Shown here piece by piece: positions 1 through 7,421 of a DNA stretch of 24,901 nucleotides (positions are counted from its first letter, which is position 1; every line of letters starts with the position of its first letter). Made by a program: the position numbers and the translations under genes. The stretch is taken from the NCBI GenBank assembly GCA_002323325.1, contig DCQA01000063.1, forward strand, positions 1 through 24,901. Reading direction: 5' to 3'. Origin of the DNA: Coxiellaceae bacterium UBA1530 (GTDB lineage Bacteria; Pseudomonadota; Gammaproteobacteria; Coxiellales; Coxiellaceae). A model generated the notes under the pieces. The model had not been told where the DNA came from. It searched no databases and saw nothing but the letters and a program-made list of their open reading frames with translations.

Positions 1-798
1 GGTGCGACGGGTGTTGAAATTTGCGGTTCATTAACAGATCTAATCAATACCAAATTCATCGATCACTTTCATAATATATCGATTGATCAGATTACAATTT
101 GTGTGATTGAAGCAGGCGATCGTCTTTTGTCATCTTTTTCTCAACGTTCAAGTGATATTGCTTTTAAAGATTTATCAAAAAAAGGGGGGGTTATTAAATT
201 ATCTGAAAAAGTCATATCAATCTCATCCGGCGTAATTGAAACCTCTAAAGCAATCTACAATGCTGATACAATTATCTGGTGTGTATCCCTGGTATCTTCA
301 ATGAATAACGTTGTTGATGAAAGTTATACTGATAGTTTAGGAAGGATTGTTGTTGATAAATTTTTATCAATGAAAGAATTTCCAGATATTTATTGCCTTG
401 GTGATGCCTCTTATGCGGTTGATGAAAATGATAACCCCTATCCTGGACTCGCATCTGTTGCTAAGCAGCAAGGGTCTTATGCTGCTAAGGATATCATTAG
501 TCGCCTGAAAAAAAGTAAGAGGAAGAAATTTCATTTTAAGGATTACGGCTCTATGGCTGTCATCAGTAATCATAGCGCTATCGCTGAGTTTAAAAGATTT
601 TACTGTCATGGAAGATGTGGATGGTATCTCTGGGGTTTTGTTCATATATATTTCTTAGTAAACATAAAAAATAAATTCTCTGTTTTTTTTAACTGGATGT
701 CCTATTATTTCCTCAAGCGCCCTTCATCTTTGATTATTCTCAATCGTCATAGAAATAAGATCGATGATTTAACCGATGATAACAACAGTTCAAAGTAA
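1..798 (+). CDS. ndh: Type II NADH:quinone oxidoreductase (NDH-2), C-terminal part
   Basis: Only the last 265 codons are visible; the frame is open to the left edge. Family members are single-subunit FAD enzymes of about 430 residues that pass electrons from NADH to quinone at the inner membrane without pumping protons. The visible part starts inside the second Rossmann motif (GATGVEICGSL, matching the usual G-x-x-GVE-x-x-G). It continues with an IIWC segment where the family has VIWTAG. Next come the FAD-binding CLGDAS motif and the proline/alanine/QQG stretch that follows it. The end has the typical membrane-anchoring region with KDYGSMAVI, a WYLWGFVHIYFL helix and a basic tail. No frameshift is seen. 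A related FAD/NAD(P) oxidoreductase is the only alternative, and the C-terminal WxxWxxVH region argues for NDH-2. Confidence 0.88.
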   Translation, partial: GATGVEICGSLTDLINTKFIDHFHNISIDQITICVIEAGDRLLSSFSQRSSDIAFKDLSKKGGVIKLSEKVISISSGVIETSKAIYNADTIIWCVSLVSSMNNVVDESYTDSLGRIVVDKFLSMKEFPDIYCLGDASYAVDENDNPYPGLASVAKQQGSYAAKDIISRLKKSKRKKFHFKDYGSMAVISNHSAIAEFKRFYCHGRCGWYLWGFVHIYFLVNIKNKFSVFFNWMSYYFLKRPSSLIILNRHRNKIDDLTDDNNSSK

Positions 799-1052
799 AT
801 ATTGATTTATTTAATCTGGAATCTTAAAAGTCTAAATATACTCAAGGAGCCATTAATACCGACTCTACTAAGGACTAATTGTGTGTCTCGTATCAGTTAT
901 GTTATTTCGCAGAAAGTTGACAAGCAGATGGTTGAAAGCGGTGTTGACGATTGTAATAAAACTCGTGGTTTAGAGCAGGCGATTAAAGCTCAATTCTGGA
1001 TGGCGGCTCCCATGATTTCGAGTTGATTGAGGTATTGAATGTTAGCTTATCG
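799..1052. other. Intergenic region with an unexplained open frame (802-1026)
   Basis: Between the ndh stop and the convergent sensor gene there is a 74-codon plus-strand frame (TTG at 802, first useful ATG near 927). It lies in the same frame as ndh, one codon after its stop. The peptide is hydrophilic, has no recognisable domain and no good Shine-Dalgarno sequence. It may be a short remnant or chance. No hairpin followed by a T-run was seen to end ndh. Confidence 0.25.
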
Positions 1053-1805
1053 TTAATTGACTTTATTGTTCTGCTCAATCGAATCTTGATTATCATTGAG
1101 TAGACGGGACAAGATCCAGATCATACTGACAATAATCAATAGTGCGATGAAGAAAAAAGTCTTTATTAGAATGATATAGATGGTTACCTTTTTTTGACCA
1201 TTACGAATTTTTGTCTCAAAGTTCTGATACACTAATCGCTTAAAAGTATCCAACGGTACCATGATGGATTGCTTATCACTGGCATACTTTTTGTTATATA
1301 GAATCGATTGAGCCGAGAAAACTTTTTTCTCCGGTGACAGTGCTTGAGTTGTGGATGATAACTTGAAAGTATTTATCGGGCGAGGCATTAAATTTTCGGG
1401 TACTTGATAGGCTTCTAATACTGTTCGCATGCTCTCTAATTGGGTCTGTATTAGGACATCTGAGTTCCTTTTTGATTGCGTCAGTAAGTTGATAAGATCA
1501 CTGTCAGAGCTGAGTCTTTCAAGTGTTTGAATTGCCTTATCTCTCCTCTTGTCAATATTCACTTCGTGCCAGTAGTTTTCAAGATAGAGGGGGTTTCCTG
1601 TAACACTGAATGCTCGTGCTTGTGAGGTAAGGTAGTCGCTCGCCTTTGCTAGTGTGGCACCTGCTTCGATAAATTCAATTTCTTTATTATAATCAACTCG
1701 CTCTTCAAGGATAAAGTTATTCAATTTGAAGATCAGAATCGATGATATGATAATTAGTGTAATGCTCAAGATGAGTAGAAAATAGATATTTGTGAGCTTC
1801 TTCAT
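1053..1805 (-). CDS. Orphan two-helix sensor membrane protein (4HB-type periplasmic domain, no output domain)
   Basis: This 250-residue protein has an N-terminal membrane helix at about 8-28, a long helical periplasmic region, and a second membrane helix at about 207-232. Only about 18 polar residues follow. The segment around 52-95 (AKASDYLTSQARAF, a TGNPLYLENY element, then DKRRDKAI) resembles the four-helix sensory region found at the N-terminus of some diguanylate cyclases and histidine kinases. The later LSPEKKVFSAQSIL and a K-x-x-IM-x-PL-x-x-F element fit its second helical pair. In those proteins a HAMP, GGDEF or kinase domain follows helix 2; here the protein stops. The gene begins 4 bp after the pentapeptide-repeat gene stop, so the two are probably cotranscribed and may work together. 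The sensory assignment is by pattern only, and the ligand is unknown. Confidence 0.6.
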   Translation of the reverse strand: MKKLTNIYFLLILSITLIIISSILIFKLNNFILEERVDYNKEIEFIEAGATLAKASDYLTSQARAFSVTGNPLYLENYWHEVNIDKRRDKAIQTLERLSSDSDLINLLTQSKRNSDVLIQTQLESMRTVLEAYQVPENLMPRPINTFKLSSTTQALSPEKKVFSAQSILYNKKYASDKQSIMVPLDTFKRLVYQNFETKIRNGQKKVTIYIILIKTFFFIALLIIVSMIWILSRLLNDNQDSIEQNNKVN

Positions 1806-1809
1806 TAAG

Positions 1810-3213
1810 TTACCTCGAGATTAAGTGTTCAATCATGAAAAGAATAGATGTGAGGCCAAATGCAGGATGCAGTATTAGATAGAAACTAAAAAAAGCATTA
1901 CGTCCCGTAAAGTCTGACAACAAGATTGCGATTCGTAGAAACCCACCAAAAATAATATACATTGTTGCTACAAATGAAAAAGGGATTATGTATAAGAAGC
2001 GATAAATTACATTGATTTTTTTTGATGTGATTTTAGTATTTTCTGATATGAATTGTATACCCTGAAAGCTCGAGTGTAGTGAGTTTATCAAGGTGGCATT
2101 GATGATTGTAAACAGGCACATGACAGCTAGGATCCAGCGATAGGCTCTGGTTTTTTCAATACCGAATCCCCACCAATATTTATCAAAGAATTGTACAACG
2201 GTTTGTTTTTTACTTTTGTAGAGGAAATGTTGGTACTCCACATACAGCCGGTTATAACTCCGTTGCAGACCGTTTTTTTCGAATTGATTAAGTAGTTGAT
2301 TGTAGGTGCGAATCTTCGTGTGAGCTAGGGTATGTTTAGGGAAAATCAATTTAAATGTTGTATAGTTGATCTTGATATGTGATATGTCAGCATTCGTTAG
2401 GTTGATGCCAATTTTCTCACCATGGTTGAGTGCTCTCATTTTTGTTAGATCAATAATTTTATTAGGACTTGATACATTTTCAAAGTCTAGGCTGCCGTTA
2501 ATCATGCTTTTTGAGAAGTCAGCACCCATCTCAAACCTAGCATTAGAAAAATCAGTGACAGGCCCATCGAATTCACTACCAATGAATGATACTGGTTTTT
2601 TAAATACTGAGTTTTGAAACGAGGTCGTGTTTCTGAATCGACTATGATTAAACCTAGTCACTTCGTTGAATTTATTATTTTCGAAACTAATCGGTAACTC
2701 AAATCGGTTATAGTTAATTTCTACTTGTGAGTTAAAATGACATTGGTTCGCAGCCATCTTACCCCTTATTGTGTTACGTATAAAACTGGTGTTTCCGTTG
2801 AAAGTCACTGCATAAAGTTTAAATGATTTGTACGCCTTTGATTGCCGTTGTTCCCAATCATCATTAAATATTGTCAGGTTAATTTGGACATCCTTGCGAT
2901 ATTTAACATCCGTAAATAATACCTTACGATTAAATTGTGAAGCTGAAATCTCAATCGGTTTTCTTAGCATGATATTTCTTAGAGTCACTGTATTATCAAA
3001 TTGTTGATAGGATAAGGATGTGTAGTCGTTGGATTGCTCCATCATAATCGGCATAGCGTTTGTTTGCATTGTTGGTAGTTGAATTGTGGGATGGATATAT
3101 TTTTGAAAGTAGGGTTCGATCAGCCGGTAGTTATTTTTGGCAATAATGGTATTAGCACAGCTCACAAGCGCAACAAAGAAAATGATTTTAAAGTATATTC
3201 GTAATTTCATCAT
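1810..3213 (-). CDS. Pentapeptide-repeat-like membrane lipoprotein
   Basis: The preferred start is the ATG at 3213, giving 467 residues; an upstream TTG at 3249 is possible. The N-terminus (MMKLRIYFKIIFFVALVSC) is a signal sequence ending in a good lipobox, LVSC. About residues 90-250 carry degenerate five-residue repeats with a central Phe (NKF NEVTRF NHSRF RNTTSF QNSVF KKPVSF), the signature of right-handed quadrilateral beta-helix pentapeptide proteins. The C-terminal 130 residues contain about three membrane helices (near YRWILAVMCLFTIIN, IIPFSFVATMYIIFGGF and FYLILHPAFGLTSILFMI). The gene precedes the orphan sensor by 4 bp. The family is structural and often of unknown role. A repeat domain on the periplasmic side tethered to the inner membrane is inferred from the signal sequence and helices. 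The strength of a Shine-Dalgarno sequence for either start is poor. Confidence 0.62.
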   Translation of the reverse strand: MMKLRIYFKIIFFVALVSCANTIIAKNNYRLIEPYFQKYIHPTIQLPTMQTNAMPIMMEQSNDYTSLSYQQFDNTVTLRNIMLRKPIEISASQFNRKVLFTDVKYRKDVQINLTIFNDDWEQRQSKAYKSFKLYAVTFNGNTSFIRNTIRGKMAANQCHFNSQVEINYNRFELPISFENNKFNEVTRFNHSRFRNTTSFQNSVFKKPVSFIGSEFDGPVTDFSNARFEMGADFSKSMINGSLDFENVSSPNKIIDLTKMRALNHGEKIGINLTNADISHIKINYTTFKLIFPKHTLAHTKIRTYNQLLNQFEKNGLQRSYNRLYVEYQHFLYKSKKQTVVQFFDKYWWGFGIEKTRAYRWILAVMCLFTIINATLINSLHSSFQGIQFISENTKITSKKINVIYRFLYIIPFSFVATMYIIFGGFLRIAILLSDFTGRNAFFSFYLILHPAFGLTSILFMIEHLISR

Positions 3214-3383
3214 GATATCAATGATATAGCTTTGTTTCTCTATAAACAACTCATGGTTTTATACCTCAGGCGATTTTAAATAATCATTTTTTATTCTTAT
3301 GAGATTTTTTTCAGTACTCAGCATAAAAATTAGATAAATTCATTCACTTATTGTAACGTTTTTAATTAATGTATCCCTATTTT

Positions 3384-3413
3384 TTGGAAATATGGATTAT
3401 ATTTTCCTATAAT
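3384..3413 (+). promoter_or_regulatory. Predicted sigma-70 promoter for the C1q-like gene
   Basis: A perfect -10 hexamer TATAAT lies at 3408-3413. A -35-like TTGGAA lies at 3384-3389, with an 18-bp spacer. The expected start of transcription is near 3420, about 50 bases before the ATG at 3469. This is prediction from sequence only. Confidence 0.5.
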
Positions 3414-3441
3414 TAGATTAATAGTTATCCATTAATCTAAT
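3412..3441. promoter_or_regulatory. Perfect 11-bp inverted repeat overlapping the -10 box (candidate operator)
   Basis: ATTAGATTAAT (3412-3422) and ATTAATCTAAT (3431-3441) are exact reverse complements separated by 8 bases. The left arm overlaps the last bases of the -10 box and the predicted transcription start. This is the position expected for a repressor operator; alternatively it forms a hairpin at the very 5' end of the mRNA. The Shine-Dalgarno sequence (3456-3462) lies just downstream. AT-rich composition makes chance repeats easier, but an exact 11-bp pair in this place is notable. Confidence 0.45.
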
Positions 3442-3468
3442 ATTAAATTTATATTGGGTGAGATTGTC

Positions 3469-3990
3469 ATGTTTTCTATTAAAAAATTGATTATTGTTTT
3501 TCATGGATGGGTTTTACTCGTATTTACCTCCTGTGCTATTGCTGGTGATTATCTGCAGGCATCTTCTTCTATTACGCAAATGGCTAATACGTCACCAACG
3601 ATGGTTACAATGGATATGGTTGATGCCAGTAAAGGTATTACCCTCGACCGAGATGGATCAATCACAATTAAGAACTCAGGTGCATACTTCATCGTTGCTG
3701 CTCCTCAGGTTGGTCGTGCAGGTAAAGGCTCGTTCGGATGTTTTGATTTATGGTTGAGAGTTAACGACGAGGATGTTGATAATTCAAATGTCCAGTTATG
3801 CAATGATAAAGGTAGTAAAGCAAAAGATGTTATTGTCTCTCAAAGTATTCTTTTCCTAAAAGCCGATGATGTGCTGACCTTGATGATGTCAACTGACAAT
3901 ACGGTATCATATTTAGCCATTGAGGCAATAAAGCCAGCAGGTGAACCTTTGGTCCCGTCAATTATTTTCTCTATGTTTATGGTTGATTGA
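3469..3990 (+). CDS. Small exported protein with C1q/TNF-like jelly-roll domain
   Basis: The ATG at 3469 is chosen because GGGTGAG (3456-3462) sits 6 bases upstream; the product is 173 residues. Residues 1-25 form a signal peptide (KK, then a hydrophobic core), with likely cleavage after AIA before GDYLQ. A FTSC sequence is only a poor lipobox. The mature part is beta-rich. The elements GITLDRDGSITIKNSGAYF, then IVAAPQVGR, then CFDLWLRVN and NSNVQL follow the order of strands in C1q/TNF-like domains, where a G-x-Y-x-I strand precedes the buried core. Two cysteines in the mature region could form a disulfide. In bacteria such proteins are often surface or secreted, and their function is usually unknown. 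The gene stands alone, divergent from the pentapeptide gene, with its own promoter and candidate operator. The fold assignment is inference from pattern. Confidence 0.6.
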   Translation: MFSIKKLIIVFHGWVLLVFTSCAIAGDYLQASSSITQMANTSPTMVTMDMVDASKGITLDRDGSITIKNSGAYFIVAAPQVGRAGKGSFGCFDLWLRVNDEDVDNSNVQLCNDKGSKAKDVIVSQSILFLKADDVLTLMMSTDNTVSYLAIEAIKPAGEPLVPSIIFSMFMVD

Positions 3991-4038
3991 CTGCTCATCT
4001 CTTCACATAAAATTATGATACAGCATAATCAAAATGAG

Positions 4039-4094
4039 GGTTAGGTTGTTTAATAGTATGCCAGTATCTAGCCCTAACCTAATTTCACAACCTA
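4039..4094. repeat. Overlapping, mutually exclusive short inverted repeats
   Basis: GGTTAGG (4039-4045) is the exact reverse complement of CCTAACC (4073-4079). The overlapping TAGGTTG (4042-4048) is the exact reverse complement of CAACCTA (4088-4094). The two pairings share 4042-4045, so they cannot form together. No T-run follows, so this is not an obvious intrinsic terminator. Confidence 0.35.
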
Positions 4095-4207
4095 GCTTAA
4101 TATCCGCGCATACTAGGCTTACGCAAAGGCATGTAGAAGTCCATTCGCCGTTAGTGTCAGGTGTGTTGGAGAGGTATAGGAAGTGTTTTTGCGGCTCTAG
4201 CTCGAAC

Positions 4208-4249
4208 CTCTTCCAGTGACCGCATCTTATATAAAGGTCACCCGAAGAG
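4208..4249. repeat. 42-bp interrupted palindrome
   Basis: The outer arms CTCTTC (4208-4213) and GAAGAG (4244-4249) enclose inner arms GTGACC (4216-4221) and GGTCAC (4236-4241). All pairs are exact. A 2x2 mismatch separates the stems, and the 14-base AT-rich loop contains TATATAA. It could be a transcript hairpin between the convergent genes or a protein-binding site. No U-tract follows on either strand. Confidence 0.5.
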
Positions 4250-4301
4250 TACAAAACAAGCAGGTTAATAAAATTTCGCTAAATTCTCGTTCTTTTGATG
4301 C

Positions 4302-5525
4302 TTAGGTTAATCTTCTACTGAAAATGATCAAAAGGCATCCTGCCAAAGCACAGATAGGTAGAAAGGATAGTCCAAGTTGATAGCTATGAAAAGTATACTC
4401 ATTGGTATTAGTATGATACCCAGGATAATTGTAGTTCATGATCTTAATGGTTATATATTGGGCTAACCCTGCACCGATTATCGCACTCATGTTCACGATA
4501 CTTGCGAGTCTTGCAAAGATTTGAGAAGGAAACTCTCGCCTTACTAGCACAAGACTCAGCGACTGAATGGAGCACGATAGTCCTAGTCCATACAATGCGA
4601 TATCGTTAATCAGGTATGACTTAGTCAAAATTAGGCTAATCATTGACAGCAGTGCCACTGAAAATAGTGCGAGTATCAGCCAATATGAATGTTTTATAGT
4701 GTCGTTTATCAGTCCAATCAGTGGTGATGAAGCAAGGCCTAGCCAAAATAATCGCATCATCTCACTGCTCTCAATGGATGTAATCTTAAAGTGTGCGACC
4801 ATAAAAGGAATACCCCATAATGATCCAAAAGCGCCAACAGGCATCCAGCTTAGTGCTCCAATAGTGATGATAATCCAGCATCGTACGTTTGTGAGGATAG
4901 TGCGTAGCTTTAGAGATGACACGTGCGAATGATTCAGAACCTTAGAATTAGGTTCTTTTTGATATCGTGAACACATAAAACAGACCGCAAGAATGAGTAA
5001 CATGGTCGCTATGGTATACAAAGTGGCCTGCCATCCAATGTGTTGCGCTAATACTCTTATAGGTTCTTGACCCATTAAGGAGCCGATCGCCCCTAAGCAC
5101 TGAAGTATACCTATTGCAGTTGTGAGAAATTTTGGACTCAAATGTTCTTTTATAAGGGTTAGCGTCGTAACAAACGCGAATGCTGAGGTTGCACCAATGA
5201 CTGTCCTTGCTGCTATTGCCTCCCATAGCGACGTGGATTGACTGAAAAGAACCACCCCTACGCTACATAACGACAGCGCTATTATCGCGGGAATATGTGT
5301 GCCATAGCGATCAATAATCATACCTACAGGAATTTGCATACTGGCATAAGCATAGAAAAAAAAACTGCCCATGATAGCAATTCCAACTGTATCAGTACAA
5401 AAAGATGGCATCAAATCATTCATCATGACAGAGGGTGATACCTGTAATAAATACTCCAAGCAATAGAAACATCCGCCAAGAAAACATAGATAGGCTCCTG
5501 ATATTATTGATCTATTCCTTGTCAT
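4302..5525 (-). CDS. Major facilitator superfamily transporter
   Basis: This 407-residue protein has about twelve membrane helices and no signal peptide, the usual length and form for MFS carriers. Between helices 2 and 3 it has the family loop motif in the form G-x-x-x-DRYG (VGMIIDRYGTH, about residues 67-77). A long first half is followed by a polar central loop (SRYQKEPNSKVLNHSH). The sequence style, including SFFFYAYASMQIPVG and ARTVIGATSAFAF, resembles the MFS group abundant in Legionella and Coxiella, many of which move organic acids or amino acids in and out of cells; the substrate here cannot be read. AAGGAAA lies just upstream of the ATG at 5525. It may be transcribed with or separately from the upstream 576-residue protein, from which it is about 90 bases away. 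Confidence 0.85.
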   Translation of the reverse strand: MTRNRSIISGAYLCFLGGCFYCLEYLLQVSPSVMMNDLMPSFCTDTVGIAIMGSFFFYAYASMQIPVGMIIDRYGTHIPAIIALSLCSVGVVLFSQSTSLWEAIAARTVIGATSAFAFVTTLTLIKEHLSPKFLTTAIGILQCLGAIGSLMGQEPIRVLAQHIGWQATLYTIATMLLILAVCFMCSRYQKEPNSKVLNHSHVSSLKLRTILTNVRCWIIITIGALSWMPVGAFGSLWGIPFMVAHFKITSIESSEMMRLFWLGLASSPLIGLINDTIKHSYWLILALFSVALLSMISLILTKSYLINDIALYGLGLSCSIQSLSLVLVRREFPSQIFARLASIVNMSAIIGAGLAQYITIKIMNYNYPGYHTNTNEYTFHSYQLGLSFLPICALAGCLLIIFSRRLT

Positions 5526-5616
5526 GAAACTATTTCCTTAGATATGCAATGTTGTATTCTATGAATATGTCTTTTTTATTTACCAGCAGATATGCGGGAT
5601 TTTTTTTATCTTCAAA

Positions 5617-7347
5617 TTATCGTGGTGAGTTACCGTTATAGGTGTCACAGTGCTTGACGTCTTTGTGTGAACTCGCCTTAGTACTGAAGACGATAAGCAT
5701 ACTGGTATTGTTGCCTTTCTCACAGGGTATTTCTTCCACTGAAAGGTATCTGCGATCATTTCCTCCCGCTGTTCTTGTGTCACATTTTATTTCATATCGA
5801 TTCTTGTTAGTCATGTGTTTGACACCTGATGATGATCTTTGAAATCGTCCTTTTTTTAGAATGTTATCAAGCTCTTGAGGGCAGTTGTCGGGATCAGATG
5901 CAGCCATATAGGCTCTCACAATACCGTCTTTGAATAATGGGTACGCCCGATAAGCAGAATTGGTTTGTTCATTACGTTTTTCATACAGCGTCGTGGAATA
6001 GATATAATGTCTTCCAGTTATAGACCTCCATTCAAGGGTATCTAGTGCAGATTTTCGATGTTGCTTTGATGTATTGGGCGAGTCATCCTTGTAAATCTCG
6101 TTAAATTTTAGTGATTTTTTACGACTTTTCTTCGAGTGTGTTACAGATTTTACGGTTGTGATTGAGTTACTAGGTGTACCAATGTTTTCATTAGCTTCGA
6201 GGGTATTCATTTGGTACTTATTACAATCAATGCTCTTTTTTGTGAAATATAATTCTCTAGACTTAACCTTCATTTCGATAGCATCACCCAGTTCTTCAAT
6301 CGATTTACGTTTCCTGCTTCCATCTAATATGGATTCAAGTTGATGGCATTTTTTAATGATCATTTGTGAATTGTTGATTTTAGTTTTTCTAAGATAAAGG
6401 TGAAAAACTGAATAGATTATGAGTGGTGGAATAATGCTCATCAGTAGATTTGATCTCAGGAAATACTTGCAAGAACCTATAGCAATAAACGTTCCGATCA
6501 TGATCTTATCTTTGTACACAAGTGGGATATCATCAAGGATCGACTGCTCGTATTGTTTTATTTTTGATAATTTGTGTCTATTTAATTTCGTCCCAAACTT
6601 ATGGAGTGATAGGCACATCAGCATGAGTTGGATGCAAATGATATGATCCTTAAGTAAGGGCATTAGATGATGCTCCGGTGTTTTATCAAAAAAGTGCATT
6701 AAAAAAGAGAAGTCACTGTGAGTGTTTGTATCGAAAAAATTCCACTGTATCCAACGAATGGTCTTTATCCAAAAGTCATTGATTTGTGGAATTAACTCAC
6801 TAGACGATTTTCCTGAAAGGACATCCACTTCCTCCTCAGAGCCAAGGAATAGCAATGGGTTATTAAAGAGTAGAAATTCATTAAAAAAATAGTCGACAAT
6901 AGATGAAATGAAGCTTTGGATGAGGAGAAGTTTATTGCTCTCCTTATTATAATTATAATTAATCGTCTCATGTAAAATAATGACGATGTTTTGATGAAGT
7001 ATTTGCATTAAATCCGGGGTAAACTCAAATTGAAAACGTGTGTAGGAGTTAAAGTGTTCGATTAACGCACACGCCTGTAGCTCGATAAAATTCTGGTAGG
7101 TTGTATTGTGATCTGGCGTGCAGTGTAGAACGATCATACATTGCATGACTGCAAGTTTGATTTCATGGGATTGGTGGATAGTACGATATAATGTGTCAAA
7201 ATCTTGTTGATAACATGAGACCTTATTGCCTTTTGTCATCGACTGAAAAATACCTTTTACCCTTTCACGGTCACCCGTAAACGCAAAAAGTGTATTAATA
7301 ATGCCTTTTTTACCGAGTGAGTATGACTGATTCGAATGTTTATTCAT
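5617..7347 (-). CDS. Unrecognised 576-residue membrane protein with distinct C-terminal domain
   Basis: I do not recognise the family. Residues 1-275 are mostly helical and polar. Two adjacent hydrophobic segments at about 282-298 and 301-318 look like a membrane hairpin. Residues 320-435 form a basic, Lys/Ser/Asn-rich linker (RKRKSIEELG; KKSRKKSLKF). The last 135 residues look like a separate alpha/beta domain. Within it, GRFQRSSSGVKH, RYEIK, then a DRRYLSVEE segment and LIVFSTKASSHKDVKH resemble, by order and spacing only, the core strands of RelE/HigB-type (BECR-fold) RNases. A membrane hairpin, flexible linker and C-terminal module would suit a secreted effector or toxin, but no secretion signal is visible and no immunity gene is obvious beside it. 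Composition does not stand out from its neighbours. It could equally be a lineage-specific structural protein. Confidence 0.6.
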   Translation of the reverse strand: MNKHSNQSYSLGKKGIINTLFAFTGDRERVKGIFQSMTKGNKVSCYQQDFDTLYRTIHQSHEIKLAVMQCMIVLHCTPDHNTTYQNFIELQACALIEHFNSYTRFQFEFTPDLMQILHQNIVIILHETINYNYNKESNKLLLIQSFISSIVDYFFNEFLLFNNPLLFLGSEEEVDVLSGKSSSELIPQINDFWIKTIRWIQWNFFDTNTHSDFSFLMHFFDKTPEHHLMPLLKDHIICIQLMLMCLSLHKFGTKLNRHKLSKIKQYEQSILDDIPLVYKDKIMIGTFIAIGSCKYFLRSNLLMSIIPPLIIYSVFHLYLRKTKINNSQMIIKKCHQLESILDGSRKRKSIEELGDAIEMKVKSRELYFTKKSIDCNKYQMNTLEANENIGTPSNSITTVKSVTHSKKSRKKSLKFNEIYKDDSPNTSKQHRKSALDTLEWRSITGRHYIYSTTLYEKRNEQTNSAYRAYPLFKDGIVRAYMAASDPDNCPQELDNILKKGRFQRSSSGVKHMTNKNRYEIKCDTRTAGGNDRRYLSVEEIPCEKGNNTSMLIVFSTKASSHKDVKHCDTYNGNSPR

Positions 7348-7421
7348 GAGGTGTGTTAGGTGTGTATGGTTTGGTGGTATCTATTCTTATATAAGGTATT
7401 TCAATTTAATTAGTCATCGGT

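Larger units (their letters stand above)
3991..4301. other. Convergent intergenic region with several inverted repeats
   Basis: No convincing gene lies between the C1q-like gene and the MFS gene. A minus-strand open frame (TTG start at 4254 to 4003, 83 codons, cysteine-rich) exists but has no recognisable domain and no Shine-Dalgarno sequence. The stretch is richer in G+C than its neighbours. It contains a nearly perfect 42-bp palindrome (4208-4249) and short repeated AACCTA/TAGGTT elements (4039-4094), described separately. It may be the remains of a mobile or structured element; I do not recognise one. Confidence 0.35.

Noticed and set aside
4003..4254. Minus-strand 83-codon cysteine-rich frame treated as a gene
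   Set aside because: It has a TTG start, no ribosome site and no recognisable domain, and it overlaps several inverted repeats.
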